A stretch of DNA of 59,215 nucleotides, from the NCBI GenBank assembly GCA_016717705.1, contig JADKFD010000041.1:1-59215 (forward strand). Reading direction: 5' to 3'. The notes below the pieces were generated by a model. It was given only the letters and a program-made list of their open reading frames with translations, ran no database searches and was not told the DNA's origin. The translations under genes and the position numbers were made by a program. This DNA comes from Rhodanobacteraceae bacterium (GTDB taxonomy: Bacteria; Pseudomonadota; Gammaproteobacteria; Xanthomonadales; SZUA-5). Of this stretch, positions 39,560 through 51,568 are shown piece after piece (position 1 is the first letter of the stretch; the number at the start of each line of letters is the position of its first letter).

Positions 39560-39596
39560 ATCGATTGATGTAATGATTTCGATATGGTTTGCCTAT
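39560..39596 (-). promoter_or_regulatory. Putative OxyR operator upstream of ahpC
   Basis: Read toward ahpC the site is ATAG-N7-ATAT-N7-ATTA-N7-CGAT. The OxyR consensus is ATAG-N7-CTAT-N7-ATAG-N7-CTAT. Spacing is exact over all four tetrads and 12 of 16 tetrad positions agree. The location, 70-106 bases before the ahpC start, suits peroxide-induced activation. It lies between the divergent ahpC and FHA-phosphatase genes. Confidence 0.65.
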
Positions 39597-39729
39597 GGAT
39601 CCAAGATGCCTCAGGCAGGGTGGACCCCTCGCCCGCGGCGACTCCGCGCAAACCGCCGATGTAAACGAAATCGACGCGGGCTGCTAATCTGCACGCCCCG
39701 AACTGCCTTGCCCGATCCAGGGACCCTAG

Positions 39730-40839
39730 ATGTCGTCGATCCGCGTGCGCCTGCAATGCACCGATGCCCTCGGTGCCACCCAACTGTTCGACATCTCGTC
39801 GGGCGGGGTCTGTGGGCGAGATCCGGGCGCCGACATCGTGCTCGACCATCCGACGGTTTCGCGCCGGCATGTGCGCTTCACCATCCGCGGCGGCGAAGTC
39901 GAGGTACAGGACCTGGGCAGCGCCAATGGCTCCTTCGTCAACGGCCGACCGCTCGACCAGAAACCCTATCTGATGGCTGACGGCGACCAGTTGCGCCTCG
40001 GCCACCTGCAACTGCGCGTGTTCATTTCGCCAACCAGCGGCGTCCTGGCGCCGATGGCGCAAACGATGGTGCCGGAGGCCAATACCGATCGCGCCACCAT
40101 CGCCGGCGGCCTGCGCGTCGAGCCGCAACTGTTGCTGGCGCGGATTTCGCAACGACGCATGCTGTCGGATCCACCGCCCGCCATCGAGGGCTACGAGATT
40201 GGCCAGATCATCGTGCCGGCGCTCGGTGTGGGCGGGGATTTCATCCACTGGGCGATCGCCAATGACGGTCGCCAGGCGGTGGTCATGGGCGACGTCTGCG
40301 GCAAGGGCGTCGCCGCCGCGATGTACATGGCCTTCATCAGCGGCATGTTGTTCGAGATCGTGCCCGCCTGCGGCTCGCCAGAATCGATCCTCAGGCGCCT
40401 GAATCGATCGCTGCACAAGGTGCTCGAGCCGGGCCTGTTCGTCACCGCGATGGCGGTCATGCTGGAGCCGCGCACGCATTCGATCGAAATCGCCTGTGCC
40501 GGCCATCCGCCCGGTCTGCTGAAACTGGCCGGCGGCGAAGTCATCGAACTCGGCAACGACACCGGCCTCGCCCTGGGGCCCGAATCCACGCCCGACATCG
40601 GCGTGCTCAAGCGCGTGATGGCCACCGGCGAAGTGCTGATGGTGACCACCGACGGCGTCGAGGAAGCGCAGAACCCGGCCGGCATCGAGCTCGGTCGCGA
40701 TCGGGTACTGGAAGTGCTGCGCGCCGCCTCCGGCGCCGCCGACGCTGCCCGGCGCCTGCAGTCCACGATCACCGAGCACGCCAGTTCAGCGCGCCAGCAC
40801 GACGATCTGACGGTGGTCACGCTGGAGCGCTGTCACTGA
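39730..40839 (+). CDS. FHA domain plus SpoIIE/RsbU-type PPM phosphatase
   Basis: The 369-residue protein has an N-terminal FHA phosphothreonine-binding domain at residues 20-95 (GRDPGADIVLDHPTVSRRH and SANGSFVNG). A short linker is followed by a PPM phosphatase of the SpoIIE class at about 155-365: PALGVGGDFIHWAIA, VVMGDVCGKGVAAAMYMAF, AMAVMLEPRTHSIEIACAGHPP, MVTTDGVEEAQ and a closing DDLTVVTLER. The metal-binding aspartates of the class (GD in GVGGDF, D in MGDVCGKG, D in TTDGVEE, DD near the end) are kept. It would act on a phosphorylated anti-sigma antagonist or similar partner; no partner gene is adjacent. Confidence 0.88.
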   Translation: MSSIRVRLQCTDALGATQLFDISSGGVCGRDPGADIVLDHPTVSRRHVRFTIRGGEVEVQDLGSANGSFVNGRPLDQKPYLMADGDQLRLGHLQLRVFISPTSGVLAPMAQTMVPEANTDRATIAGGLRVEPQLLLARISQRRMLSDPPPAIEGYEIGQIIVPALGVGGDFIHWAIANDGRQAVVMGDVCGKGVAAAMYMAFISGMLFEIVPACGSPESILRRLNRSLHKVLEPGLFVTAMAVMLEPRTHSIEIACAGHPPGLLKLAGGEVIELGNDTGLALGPESTPDIGVLKRVMATGEVLMVTTDGVEEAQNPAGIELGRDRVLEVLRAASGAADAARRLQSTITEHASSARQHDDLTVVTLERCH

Positions 40840-40852
40840 GCATGACGGCCCC

Positions 40853-41040
40853 TTCGACGTAGGCCGGGCACGCGCGTCCTTGGGCCACGCCAATGCCCCA
40901 GGGTGGTTACGCGCGACGCCCGGCGCGGACTTGCGGCAAGCCCCCGCGGCCGTCGGCGCGATCAAACTCGCCGCCCAGTCGTGCAACCCGCGCGCCGTGG
41001 CCGCGCTGACACGGCAGCCGACAGCAGGTCCGGTTGCCCG
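40853..41040. repeat. Second copy of the dispersed intergenic repeat
   Basis: This segment of the 225-base spacer matches about 10640-10805 in opposite orientation. Shared blocks are GTAGGCCGGGCACGCGCG, the GCCCCAGGGTGG area, CGCGCGACGCCCGGCGC and CCGCGGCCG. No coding potential is seen. Confidence 0.55.
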
Positions 41041-41064
41041 CGTCGCGACCACGACTGTCCAGGC

Positions 41065-41364
41065 TCAATTCCAACGCTCGAGCTCGGCGCGACTGATGAC
41101 CCCGTTGCGATTGCCATCGGCGAAGATGAAATCGCTGTGCAGCAGCGCATGCGATTCGGTCTCCTGCAGGGTCAACTGGCCATCGTTGTTGCGATCGAGC
41201 TCGGCAAAGACCGGTCGGCCTTGATCCGGCGGCGGTGCCGGCTGGCCCCAGGTCACGATCAACGTGCCCTCAGGGCGTTCGATGGTCTTGCTGCGGATGT
41301 CTTCGGCATTCGCCGCGCAAGCGACCAGCAGCAGGCTGGAAATTGCCAGGTGGATGGTTTTCAT
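41065..41364 (-). CDS. Small EF-hand lipoprotein
   Basis: From ATG 41364 the product is 99 residues with a signal peptide and a lipobox-like LVAC (Cys near residue 16), so it may be a lipoprotein. Two EF-hand loops are visible: DRNNDGQLTLQE and DGNRNGVISRAE, each with Asp/Asn at positions 1, 3 and 5 and Glu at 12. It probably binds calcium in the periplasm. The open frame continues upstream, but residues before MKTIHLAISS are not signal-like. Function beyond calcium binding is unknown. Confidence 0.82.
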   Translation of the reverse strand: MKTIHLAISSLLLVACAANAEDIRSKTIERPEGTLIVTWGQPAPPPDQGRPVFAELDRNNDGQLTLQETESHALLHSDFIFADGNRNGVISRAELERWN

Positions 41365-41615
41365 GGTGGATGCGCTCCGTTGTGGTTCGCAGCCAGTGTG
41401 CGTCCGATTGCCGTGTCCTTCGGTGCGCCAGAGCACGCTGAAAGCTGTCTCGCCGGACGCCGCCGCACGCCTCAATCGGCGCAAAAATGGAACACTGCGT
41501 CCGACGGCCGCCGGTTTTTCAGCCCGCGCAAAGCGATCAGACTTTGCGTCTGGTCCAAGGAAATCGCAATGAACCCGATCCGCCCATCAGCCGTTGCTCA
41601 CCATGGAGGTGCCAC

Positions 41616-42317
41616 ATGATCACCCTGCGCGCCGCCACTGACCGCGGCCACGCCGAACACGGCTGGCTGGAGTCCTGGCACAGCTTTTCCTTCGCCGAGT
41701 ATCACGATCCCAAGCACGTCCACTGGGGCCCGCTGCGCGTCATCAACGAGGACCGCGTCAAGGCCGGACAGGGCTTCGGCACCCATGGCCATCGCGACAT
41801 GGAGATCATCAGCTACGTGATCGATGGCGCACTCGCGCACAAGGATTCGATGGGCAATGGCGCCGCCATCGTGCCCGGCGAAATCCAGCGCATGAGCGCC
41901 GGCACCGGCGTGACCCATTCGGAGTACAACCACAACCGCCTGGGCCTCACCCATTTCCTGCAGATCTGGATCATTCCGGCGCAGCAGGGCCTGGCGCCGA
42001 GCTATGAGCAACGCGCATTTCCCGACAGCGAAAAGCGCGGCCGCCTGCGTCTGGTCGGCAGCCCGGATGGGCACGACGGCTCGGTCACCATCCACCAGGA
42101 TGTGCGGATGTACGCCGGGCTGTTTGACGCTGACGAGCGCGCCGAACTGGCGCTGGCCGAAGGTCGATTGGCCTACGTGCACGTCGTCAAGGGCAGCGCG
42201 CTGGTCAACGGACGGCCGCTCGCTGCCGGTGATGCGCTGCTCTATCGCGACGAGGCTGTGGTCTCGATCGAACAGGGCCAGGCCGCGGAACTGCTGGTGT
42301 TCGACTTGCCGGAGTAG
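41616..42317 (+). CDS. Pirin family protein (YhhW-like)
   Basis: The 233-residue bicupin starts at ATG 41616 with GGAGGT 5-10 bases ahead. It contains the pirin signature PLRVINEDRVKAGQGFGTHG with metal-binding histidines (HGHRDMEIISYV), then HSEYNHNRLGLTHFLQIWI and a weaker C-terminal cupin. E. coli YhhW of the same length has quercetinase activity, but the physiological role is unclear. It is unrelated to its neighbours on both sides and has a good ribosome site. Confidence 0.92.
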   Translation: MITLRAATDRGHAEHGWLESWHSFSFAEYHDPKHVHWGPLRVINEDRVKAGQGFGTHGHRDMEIISYVIDGALAHKDSMGNGAAIVPGEIQRMSAGTGVTHSEYNHNRLGLTHFLQIWIIPAQQGLAPSYEQRAFPDSEKRGRLRLVGSPDGHDGSVTIHQDVRMYAGLFDADERAELALAEGRLAYVHVVKGSALVNGRPLAAGDALLYRDEAVVSIEQGQAAELLVFDLPE

Positions 42318-42400
42318 CCCACGTCGGCCGCATGGCCAGGGGCGCGATCTGCGGCCGCAGACTAGAATCCGGCGCAAGTCCGCTGCCGGAATCCGTCACG

Positions 42401-43924
42401 ATGCTCGAACTTGCGAGCCTGATCGCCCGCCAGGCACGCTACCGGCCGGAGTCGACTGCCGTGGTGTACGCCGAGCAGCGTTTGAGCTGGCGCGAGTTCG
42501 GCGAGCGCGTCGCAAAGGTCGGCAATCTGTTGCGGGCGCGCGGCATCGGTCGCGGCGACCGCGTCGCCACGGCCGCCGGCAACAGTCTGGAATTACTGCT
42601 GGTGTACTGGGCGGTGCCGAGCATCGGCGCCACGCTGGTGCCGCTGTCGCCGCTGTTGCTCGCTCCCGGGCTGGCCAGTCTGCTGCTTGGCGCGCAAGTC
42701 AGTTGCCTGATCGCCGAGCAGGCGCTGCTGCCGGTGCTGCAGCAGATCCGCGACCAACTACCGCCGCAACTGCTGCTGATCGATGGTGCCAGCGGCGACT
42801 ATCCGGATCTGCGCGCCTTGAGCGCCGGGCAGTCGGTGATTCTCGAACCGGTGCCGTGCGCACCGGACGAGCTCTACAACATCATGTACACCAGCGGCAC
42901 CACCGGCGAACCCAAGGGCATCATGCACAGCCATTTCGTGCGTGCGATGTACGCCACGCTGATGGCCAATGCGCTGCGCATGACCCCGGAATCGCGCACC
43001 CTGCACGCCGGCGCGATCGTCTTCAACGGCGCTTTCGTGACCCTGATGCCGAGTTTCTATCTGGGCGGGCGCTACATCCTGCTGCGCCAGTTCGACGCCG
43101 AAACCGCCCTGGCCACGATCGAGCGCGAAGCCGTCACCCACGTCATGCTGGTGCCGGCGCAGATCGTCGCGCTGCTCGCGGCGCCCGGCTTCGACCCGCG
43201 CCGCCTGGCCTCGCTGCAGTGCATCCTGTCCCTCGGCGCACCGCTGCTCAAGGCCGACAAGGACCGACTGCACGCCGCGCTGCCGGGCCGGCTGTACGAA
43301 CTCTACGGACTGACCGAGGGCCTGATCAGCATCCTCGATCGCGAGGACGCACTGCGCAAACCGGGCTCGGTCGGCGTGCCGCCGCCGTTCTACGAGCTGC
43401 GCATCCTGCGCGATGACGGCAGTAGCGCCGCGCCGGGTGAAATCGGCGAAATCGTCGGCTGCGGACCGATCACCATGAGCGGCTACTACCAGCGTCCCGA
43501 CCTGACCGCGCTGGCCCTGCGCGACGGCCGCGTGTACTCCGGCGATCTTGGCTATCTCGATGAAGATGGCTTCCTCTACCTGGTCGATCGCAAGAAGGAC
43601 ATGATCGATTCCGGCGGGGTCAAGGTGTATCCGCGCGACATCGAGGAAATCGCGGCGCGGCATCCGGCGGTGCACGAAATCGCCGTGTTCGGCGTGCCGC
43701 ATGCGCGTTGGGGCGAGACGCCAATGGCCGCGGTGATCCTGCGCCCCGGCGCACAGATCAGCGCCGAAGCTCTGTGCGACTGGATCAACGCGCAGGTGGG
43801 CGCGCGTTACCAGCGCCTGGCGCAGGTGGTGATCGTCGCCGATTTTCCGCGCAGCGCCGCCGGCAAGACGCTCAAGCGCGAGCTCCGCGCCCCCTACTGG
43901 AGCGCCAGCGGGCGGATCATCTGA
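42401..43924 (+). CDS. Acyl-CoA synthetase-like AMP-dependent ligase
   Basis: This ANL-superfamily enzyme activates a carboxylate as an acyl-adenylate and usually transfers it to CoA. The 507-residue product from ATG 42401 has all the core motifs: A3 IMYTSGTTGEPKGIMHSH near residue 165, A5 LYELYGLTEGLIS, A7 GRVYSGDLGYLDEDGFLYL, A8 RKKDMIDSGGVKVYPRDIEE and the C-terminal lysine SAAGKTLKREL. Substrate is unknown; the size and motifs suit a fatty, aryl or malonyl-type acid. It stands alone between pirin and the secreted nuclease. The earlier ATG 42332 would add a non-conserved extension. Confidence 0.9.
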   Translation: MLELASLIARQARYRPESTAVVYAEQRLSWREFGERVAKVGNLLRARGIGRGDRVATAAGNSLELLLVYWAVPSIGATLVPLSPLLLAPGLASLLLGAQVSCLIAEQALLPVLQQIRDQLPPQLLLIDGASGDYPDLRALSAGQSVILEPVPCAPDELYNIMYTSGTTGEPKGIMHSHFVRAMYATLMANALRMTPESRTLHAGAIVFNGAFVTLMPSFYLGGRYILLRQFDAETALATIEREAVTHVMLVPAQIVALLAAPGFDPRRLASLQCILSLGAPLLKADKDRLHAALPGRLYELYGLTEGLISILDREDALRKPGSVGVPPPFYELRILRDDGSSAAPGEIGEIVGCGPITMSGYYQRPDLTALALRDGRVYSGDLGYLDEDGFLYLVDRKKDMIDSGGVKVYPRDIEEIAARHPAVHEIAVFGVPHARWGETPMAAVILRPGAQISAEALCDWINAQVGARYQRLAQVVIVADFPRSAAGKTLKRELRAPYWSASGRII

Positions 43925-44012
43925 GCGCATGGACGTTTGCGCGTGCTTGACGACTGAGCGGGCCGCACTGCGTCTTTTGCATACTCGAAACCTGGCACCT
44001 GAGAACCCCCAC

Positions 44013-45708
44013 ATGCGAATCATCGGTTTGCTGCGCCCCGCTGCGATGGCCTTGTTGCTTTGTCCGCTGACGGCCCTGGCCTATGGCGGATCGGGCCACG
44101 CGCTGATCGGGGCGATCGCCGATCAGCTGCTGGAAGCCGGCCCGGCGCAACAGGTTGAGCTGATCCTCGGCATGGACCTGGCCCAGGCCGCGAACTGGGC
44201 GGACTGCGTGCGCTCGGTTCAAGCAAGTGCCGGCCCCAAGCGCAGCTTCGTCTACCACGGCAAGGAGCAATACCGTGCGAGCTGTGGTGTCTACGAAACG
44301 CCCGGGGAGCAGCGGCGCATGGAGGACTACGTGCGCCGCAACTTCACCCAGTGTCCGGACGGCAAACCCGAATACCCCTGTCACACGACCTATCACTACA
44401 CCGACATCGCCATTCAACATGAGCGCTACGACCGGCAGGATTCGGGCGCCCGCCACGACGACCTCATCGCCGCCATCGACGCCGCGCTCGCGGTGCTGCG
44501 GGGACGCCGTGCGCCGCAGCCGTTTTCCATCGCCGACAAGCGCGAAGCGCTGTTATTGCTCGCCCATTTCGTCGGCGATCTGCATCAGCCGCTGCATGTC
44601 GGCAGCGTCTATCTGGATGCCAGCGGCCAACCGGTCGATCCGGATACACACGCCGGCAGCGCGCAGACGCTGGGCGGCAACTCACTGCTCACCGGTTTCG
44701 ATGGCGCCAATCTGCACGCCGACTGGGACGATGTCTCGCCACTGCTCGACCCGGCGCATCCGCCAGCCGAACTGTTCAGCGCAGCGATTGCTCTGCCGGC
44801 GACCGCCGGCGAGCCGGGCCACATGGCCCGCGACCTGGGCATCCGAGACGCTGATCGAGGCCCGCCACGCTTTCGTTGGCCTGAGCTTCAAGTCCTCTGA
44901 CAGCCAATCGCAGCGTTGGGTGGTGCACCAGGATGACCGCTACGAATATCGCGCTCGCCTCGCGCACATGCAGCAACAGCAAATCGTCAAGGCCGGCGCC
45001 CGGCTCGCGCAACTGTTGAATGCGGTGCTGGCGCCCGCCCACCAGTCGCTGCCCGGATATCTGTCGCAGCCGGCCGCGTTGGCGCCGTGGCTGTCGGATC
45101 CGCCAGCGACGCCGTCGGCCGCACTCGCCGCCGACCTGCAGGCCTACTTCGAGACGCGCCGATACGCCGGCACGCCACGCGCCGAACTGGCACGCCGCGA
45201 CGACAGCTTTCGCGCATTCGATGTCGCCGCGCGTTTCAGCAGGACGCTCGGCAAGCGGCTGGACGCGCAGACCACGCCGACACTGCTGAAGCTGATGGAT
45301 CGGGCGACCACGGACATCGGTGCCCTGGTTGCGCCGATGAAACGAGCGGTCAAGGACGGCGGACGCCCGCGTCCGCTGGTCGCATTTCCCGACGAATTCC
45401 ATTGCCCGATCAAGTACGCGACGCTGCCGGCAGCCGGCTCCTATCCGTCCACCCACGCAGCCGTGGGTTGGCTGTGGGGACAGATCCTCGCCGAACTCGC
45501 ACCGGAAAAGGCCGGCGAACTCTTGTCGCGCGGCATCGAGTTCGGCGACAGTCGACTGGTGTGCGGATTTCACTATCCATCGGACCTGGCCGCCGGCCGC
45601 CTCGCCGCCGCCGTCCTGCTGGTGCAGTTGCAGCAGGATCCCAAGTTCCGCAAGGACCTCGCGAGCGCTGCCAGGGAAGTCGCCAGGGCGCCGGGGTTGG
45701 GCCCTTGA
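44013..45708 (+). CDS. Secreted S1/P1-type nuclease joined to a class A acid phosphatase (one frameshift)
   Basis: From ATG 44013 a signal peptide (ending near residue 23, LTALA) leads into a zinc-dependent S1/P1 nuclease. The zinc-binding motif HFVGDLHQPLHVG, NSLLTGFDGANLHADW and the early GHALIGAIADQ are recognisable. At about 44837 an extra C shifts the frame. In the corrected frame the nuclease continues ASETLIEARHAFVGLSF to a helix near 45010. A second domain of about 220 residues then follows, a PhoN-like class A phosphatase with KRAVKDGGRPRP, GSYPSTHAAVGWL and SRLVCGFHYPSDL. Such a protein could release 5'-nucleotides from RNA or ssDNA and strip their phosphate outside the cell. The first mature residue is Tyr, not the Trp typical of P1. 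Confidence 0.85.
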
Positions 45709-46140
45709 AGGATCTGGATGTGGCAAAACGCTGAGCGTGGCGCGCAAGGCGAGCTCCGTCAGGTGCGCGCCATCGGGCCGGCCTGCACACGCAAGATCGT
45801 GTGGTCGGTGGGGAGGGCCGGCGGGGCACGGGCGGGGGCCGCCCCCCGGGGGGGGCCCCGGCGGCGGGGGGGGCGCCCCCGGGGCGGGGCGGGCCGGGGG
45901 GGCGCGGGGGGGCCGGCGGGGGCCCCCGCCGGATTCGCCATGCTCCAGGATGCAAACGACGTTCGAATGGTCGAAGCTCGCCAACATTTCACCCTCGCGC
46001 ACGAACAGCTTCTCGGCGTTGGTGTCGCTCAACGCCGCCGGCTTGAGGATCTTGATCGCCGCCTTGCGCCGGTTGATCTTGTGCTCAGCTGCGTGCAGGG
46101 TGCGCAGCGAACTGCATGGATTGAAGCTGCGCGACGCAAA
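45709..46140. other. Composite region: nuclease HhH remnant, G/C-only tract, kinase N-lobe remnant
   Basis: Three pieces are visible. At about 45745-45812 (plus) ELRQVRAIGPACTRKIVWSV matches 15 of 20 residues of the HhH end of the ERCC4-type nuclease at 50573-50632. From 45829 to 45932 there are 104 bases with no A or T. At about 45940-46110 (minus) a kinase N-lobe fragment reads AEHKINRRKAAIKILKP, then EKLFVREGEMLASFDHS and VVCILEHGES, that is, the VAIK lysine region and the helix C and hinge parts of a bacterial Ser/Thr kinase. Neither fragment is a complete gene. A recombination scar or an assembly join would explain the mix. Confidence 0.65.
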
Positions 46141-49617
<3,477 letters not shown>

Positions 49618-49806
49618 GTCGGCGGCCAAAGCGCAGAACCCGCGCAGCATAGGGGTAGCAATGCCTTATGCAAGACGGCGCAGCCGTCGGGCGCGCGAGC
49701 TCGGCTCGGGTTCAACCCTAGCCCGTTCGCCCTGAGCAAAGCGTCGCAATGCGTTATTGCGGCGTGGCGTCGAAGGCAAAGCGCGCGGCCGAGCAATCCT
49801 TAACGC

Positions 49807-50697
49807 TTGTCTGCACGCCCTGCGCGGGTGGAAACTCTGGATTCCCGCCACCATCCGCGGGGATTGCCGACCGTGGAGCAACCGCATTCGCTGCTTGTCG
49901 ACCATCGCGAACACCGCGCCGAGCTGGCTTGTCGACTGGCGGCCGATCCCGCCTGGTCGGTCGCCTTCGCGCAGCTCGACATCGGCGACTACCTGATCGA
50001 TGACCGCATCCTGATCGAACGCAAGACGCTCGTCGACCTCGCTGCGTCGATCAAGGATGGACGCCTGTTCCGCCAGACGCTTCGACTCGCCGCCAGGCAA
50101 AGCCCCCGCGCGACAGCCACACGCGGGCACGCCAATCCAACAGACGACGGCTATCGCTCTTCGGATTGTCGTGCAGCTCTAGACCAGATCGACAGTCGCA
50201 AGCCTGCGCGAGGGGACGCAAGGGGCCGATGGATCTGTGCGTTGTTGGTCGAAGGCACTGCCACCGATCTGCGCGGCTCGAAAATGACCGGCGCTTCGCT
50301 GCGCGCTGCGCTGGCCACTGTCTCGCTCTTCTTCGGAATTCCCGTATTGCGGTCAACCAATGCGGTCGAGTCCGCGAAACTACTGGAAAGCATCGCCAAC
50401 CAGAACGCGACAATTGCAAACGGCGGGCTGCCGCGAATGGGCGTTCGACCCAAGGGCAAGCGTGGTCTGCAACTGCATTTGTTGCAGGGCCTGCCCGGCA
50501 TCGGACCGGAGCGCGCGGCGCGCCTGCTGGACCGCTTCGGCAGCGTCCGGGCGGTGATGGCTGCCAATGCCGCTGAGCTGCGCGCAGTGCCAGGGATCGG
50601 GCCGACTTGCGCGCGCAAGATCGTGTGGTCAGTGGCGGAGGAGCCAGCGAGCTACGGCGCAGATTCGATGCCAGTTCAGTCCAGGCCTGCGCGCTGA
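49807..50697 (+). CDS. ERCC4-type (XPF-like) nuclease with helix-hairpin-helix
   Basis: The catalytic domain is clear: LLVDHREHRAEL, IGDYLIDDRILIERKTLVDL and ASIKDGRLFRQ give the Asp, Glu, Arg and Lys set of the XPF ERKxxxD motif. Residues 95-150 are a poorly conserved insertion rich in Arg/Asp. The C-terminus has two HhH motifs (LLQGLPGIGPERAARLLDRF and LRAVPGIGPTCARKIV), the usual DNA-binding end of XPF/Mus81 proteins. A GTG at 49873 with GGGG upstream is an alternative start that would begin nearer to the domain. Bacterial ERCC4 proteins of this size are uncommon; a role in branched-DNA processing is inferred. Confidence 0.85.
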   Translation: MSARPARVETLDSRHHPRGLPTVEQPHSLLVDHREHRAELACRLAADPAWSVAFAQLDIGDYLIDDRILIERKTLVDLAASIKDGRLFRQTLRLAARQSPRATATRGHANPTDDGYRSSDCRAALDQIDSRKPARGDARGRWICALLVEGTATDLRGSKMTGASLRAALATVSLFFGIPVLRSTNAVESAKLLESIANQNATIANGGLPRMGVRPKGKRGLQLHLLQGLPGIGPERAARLLDRFGSVRAVMAANAAELRAVPGIGPTCARKIVWSVAEEPASYGADSMPVQSRPAR

Positions 50698-50786
50698 TTC
50701 ACGCTGAGTTCCCCCAGGTCCACGACTCCCGTCGTCATGACGTTGTCGGGCAGCGGAGCTACTCTGGCGATTCACGGAGAACGCCC

Positions 50787-51077
50787 GTGCCTGTTGCCGC
50801 CCCACGCACCGAAAAGCTCGATCTGCGGCTCACTGCAGCCGCAAAGCAGACGCTGCACGCCGCCGCCGCCGCCGCACGCCGGTCGGTCAGCGAATTTGTG
50901 CTCGACAGTGCGCTCGCGCGCGCCGAAGAAACGCTGTCCATGCGCCGGCATTTCGGCCTCGACGCGCAGAAATGGGAAGCCTTCATCGCCGCACTCGACG
51001 GCGAGCCGCGCGAACTGCCGAAGCTCGAGTCCTTGCTGAAATCAACGAGCGTGTTCGAGGGTGGTGCAATCAAGTGA
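50787..51077 (+). CDS. DUF1778 antitoxin (TacA-like ribbon-helix-helix)
   Basis: The start is a GTG at 50787 with GGAGA 6 bases upstream; the open frame before it is spurious. The 96-residue product is a DUF1778 protein: an N-terminal ribbon-helix-helix (EKLDLRLTAAAKQTLHAAAA and SVSEFVLDSALARAEETL) that binds the operon promoter. A C-terminal tail (FGLDAQKWEAFIAALDG) is expected to wrap the toxin. Its stop overlaps the toxin start by 4 bases (GTGA). This pair has the arrangement of TacAT. Confidence 0.9.
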   Translation: MPVAAPRTEKLDLRLTAAAKQTLHAAAAAARRSVSEFVLDSALARAEETLSMRRHFGLDAQKWEAFIAALDGEPRELPKLESLLKSTSVFEGGAIK

Positions 51078-51568
51078 CACCGTTGCGCGTCGAGAAACTC
51101 GCGCGTGAGCACGCCGTCGACGTTTTCGACTGCGGCAGCGCGGCACTGAACCAGTTTCTGCAGCGCCACGCGCTGAGCAGCCAGCAGTCCAATGCCGCCG
51201 TGACCTATCTCGGTTTGGCCGGCGCCGCGATCATCGGCTTTTATTCTCCGGTCGTGACCGAGGTTCGTTACGATGACGCACCCGCACGCTTGTCCAAAGG
51301 CCTGGCGCGCCATCCGGTACCGCTGATGCTGCTGCCGCGACTGGCAGTTCACCGCGACTGGCAAGGACGCGGAGTCGGCTCCGGCTTGCTCAAGGACGCG
51401 ATGTTGCGCACGCTCCAGGCTGCCGGCATCGCCGGTATCCGCGCGCTGGCGGTTCACGCGAAAGACGACGCCGCGCGCGCCTTCTATGGTCGATTCGGGT
51501 TCATGGAGTCGCCGACCGACCCAATGCACCTTTTCCTGTTGATCAAGGAGTTGCGGCGGTATGTGTAA
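51074..51568 (+). CDS. GNAT acetyltransferase toxin (TacT-like)
   Basis: TacT-type toxins acetylate the amino group of charged tRNAs and block translation. The 164-residue product starts at GTG 51074 inside the antitoxin stop. The acetyl-CoA loop is QGRGVGSGLL, preceded by the LLPRLAVHRDW strand; the catalytic tyrosine is in ARAFYGRFGFMESP, and the N-terminus FDCGSAALNQFLQRHALSSQ is typical. The conserved 4-base overlap with the DUF1778 gene supports the type II toxin-antitoxin call. Confidence 0.92.
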   Translation: MTPLRVEKLAREHAVDVFDCGSAALNQFLQRHALSSQQSNAAVTYLGLAGAAIIGFYSPVVTEVRYDDAPARLSKGLARHPVPLMLLPRLAVHRDWQGRGVGSGLLKDAMLRTLQAAGIAGIRALAVHAKDDAARAFYGRFGFMESPTDPMHLFLLIKELRRYV

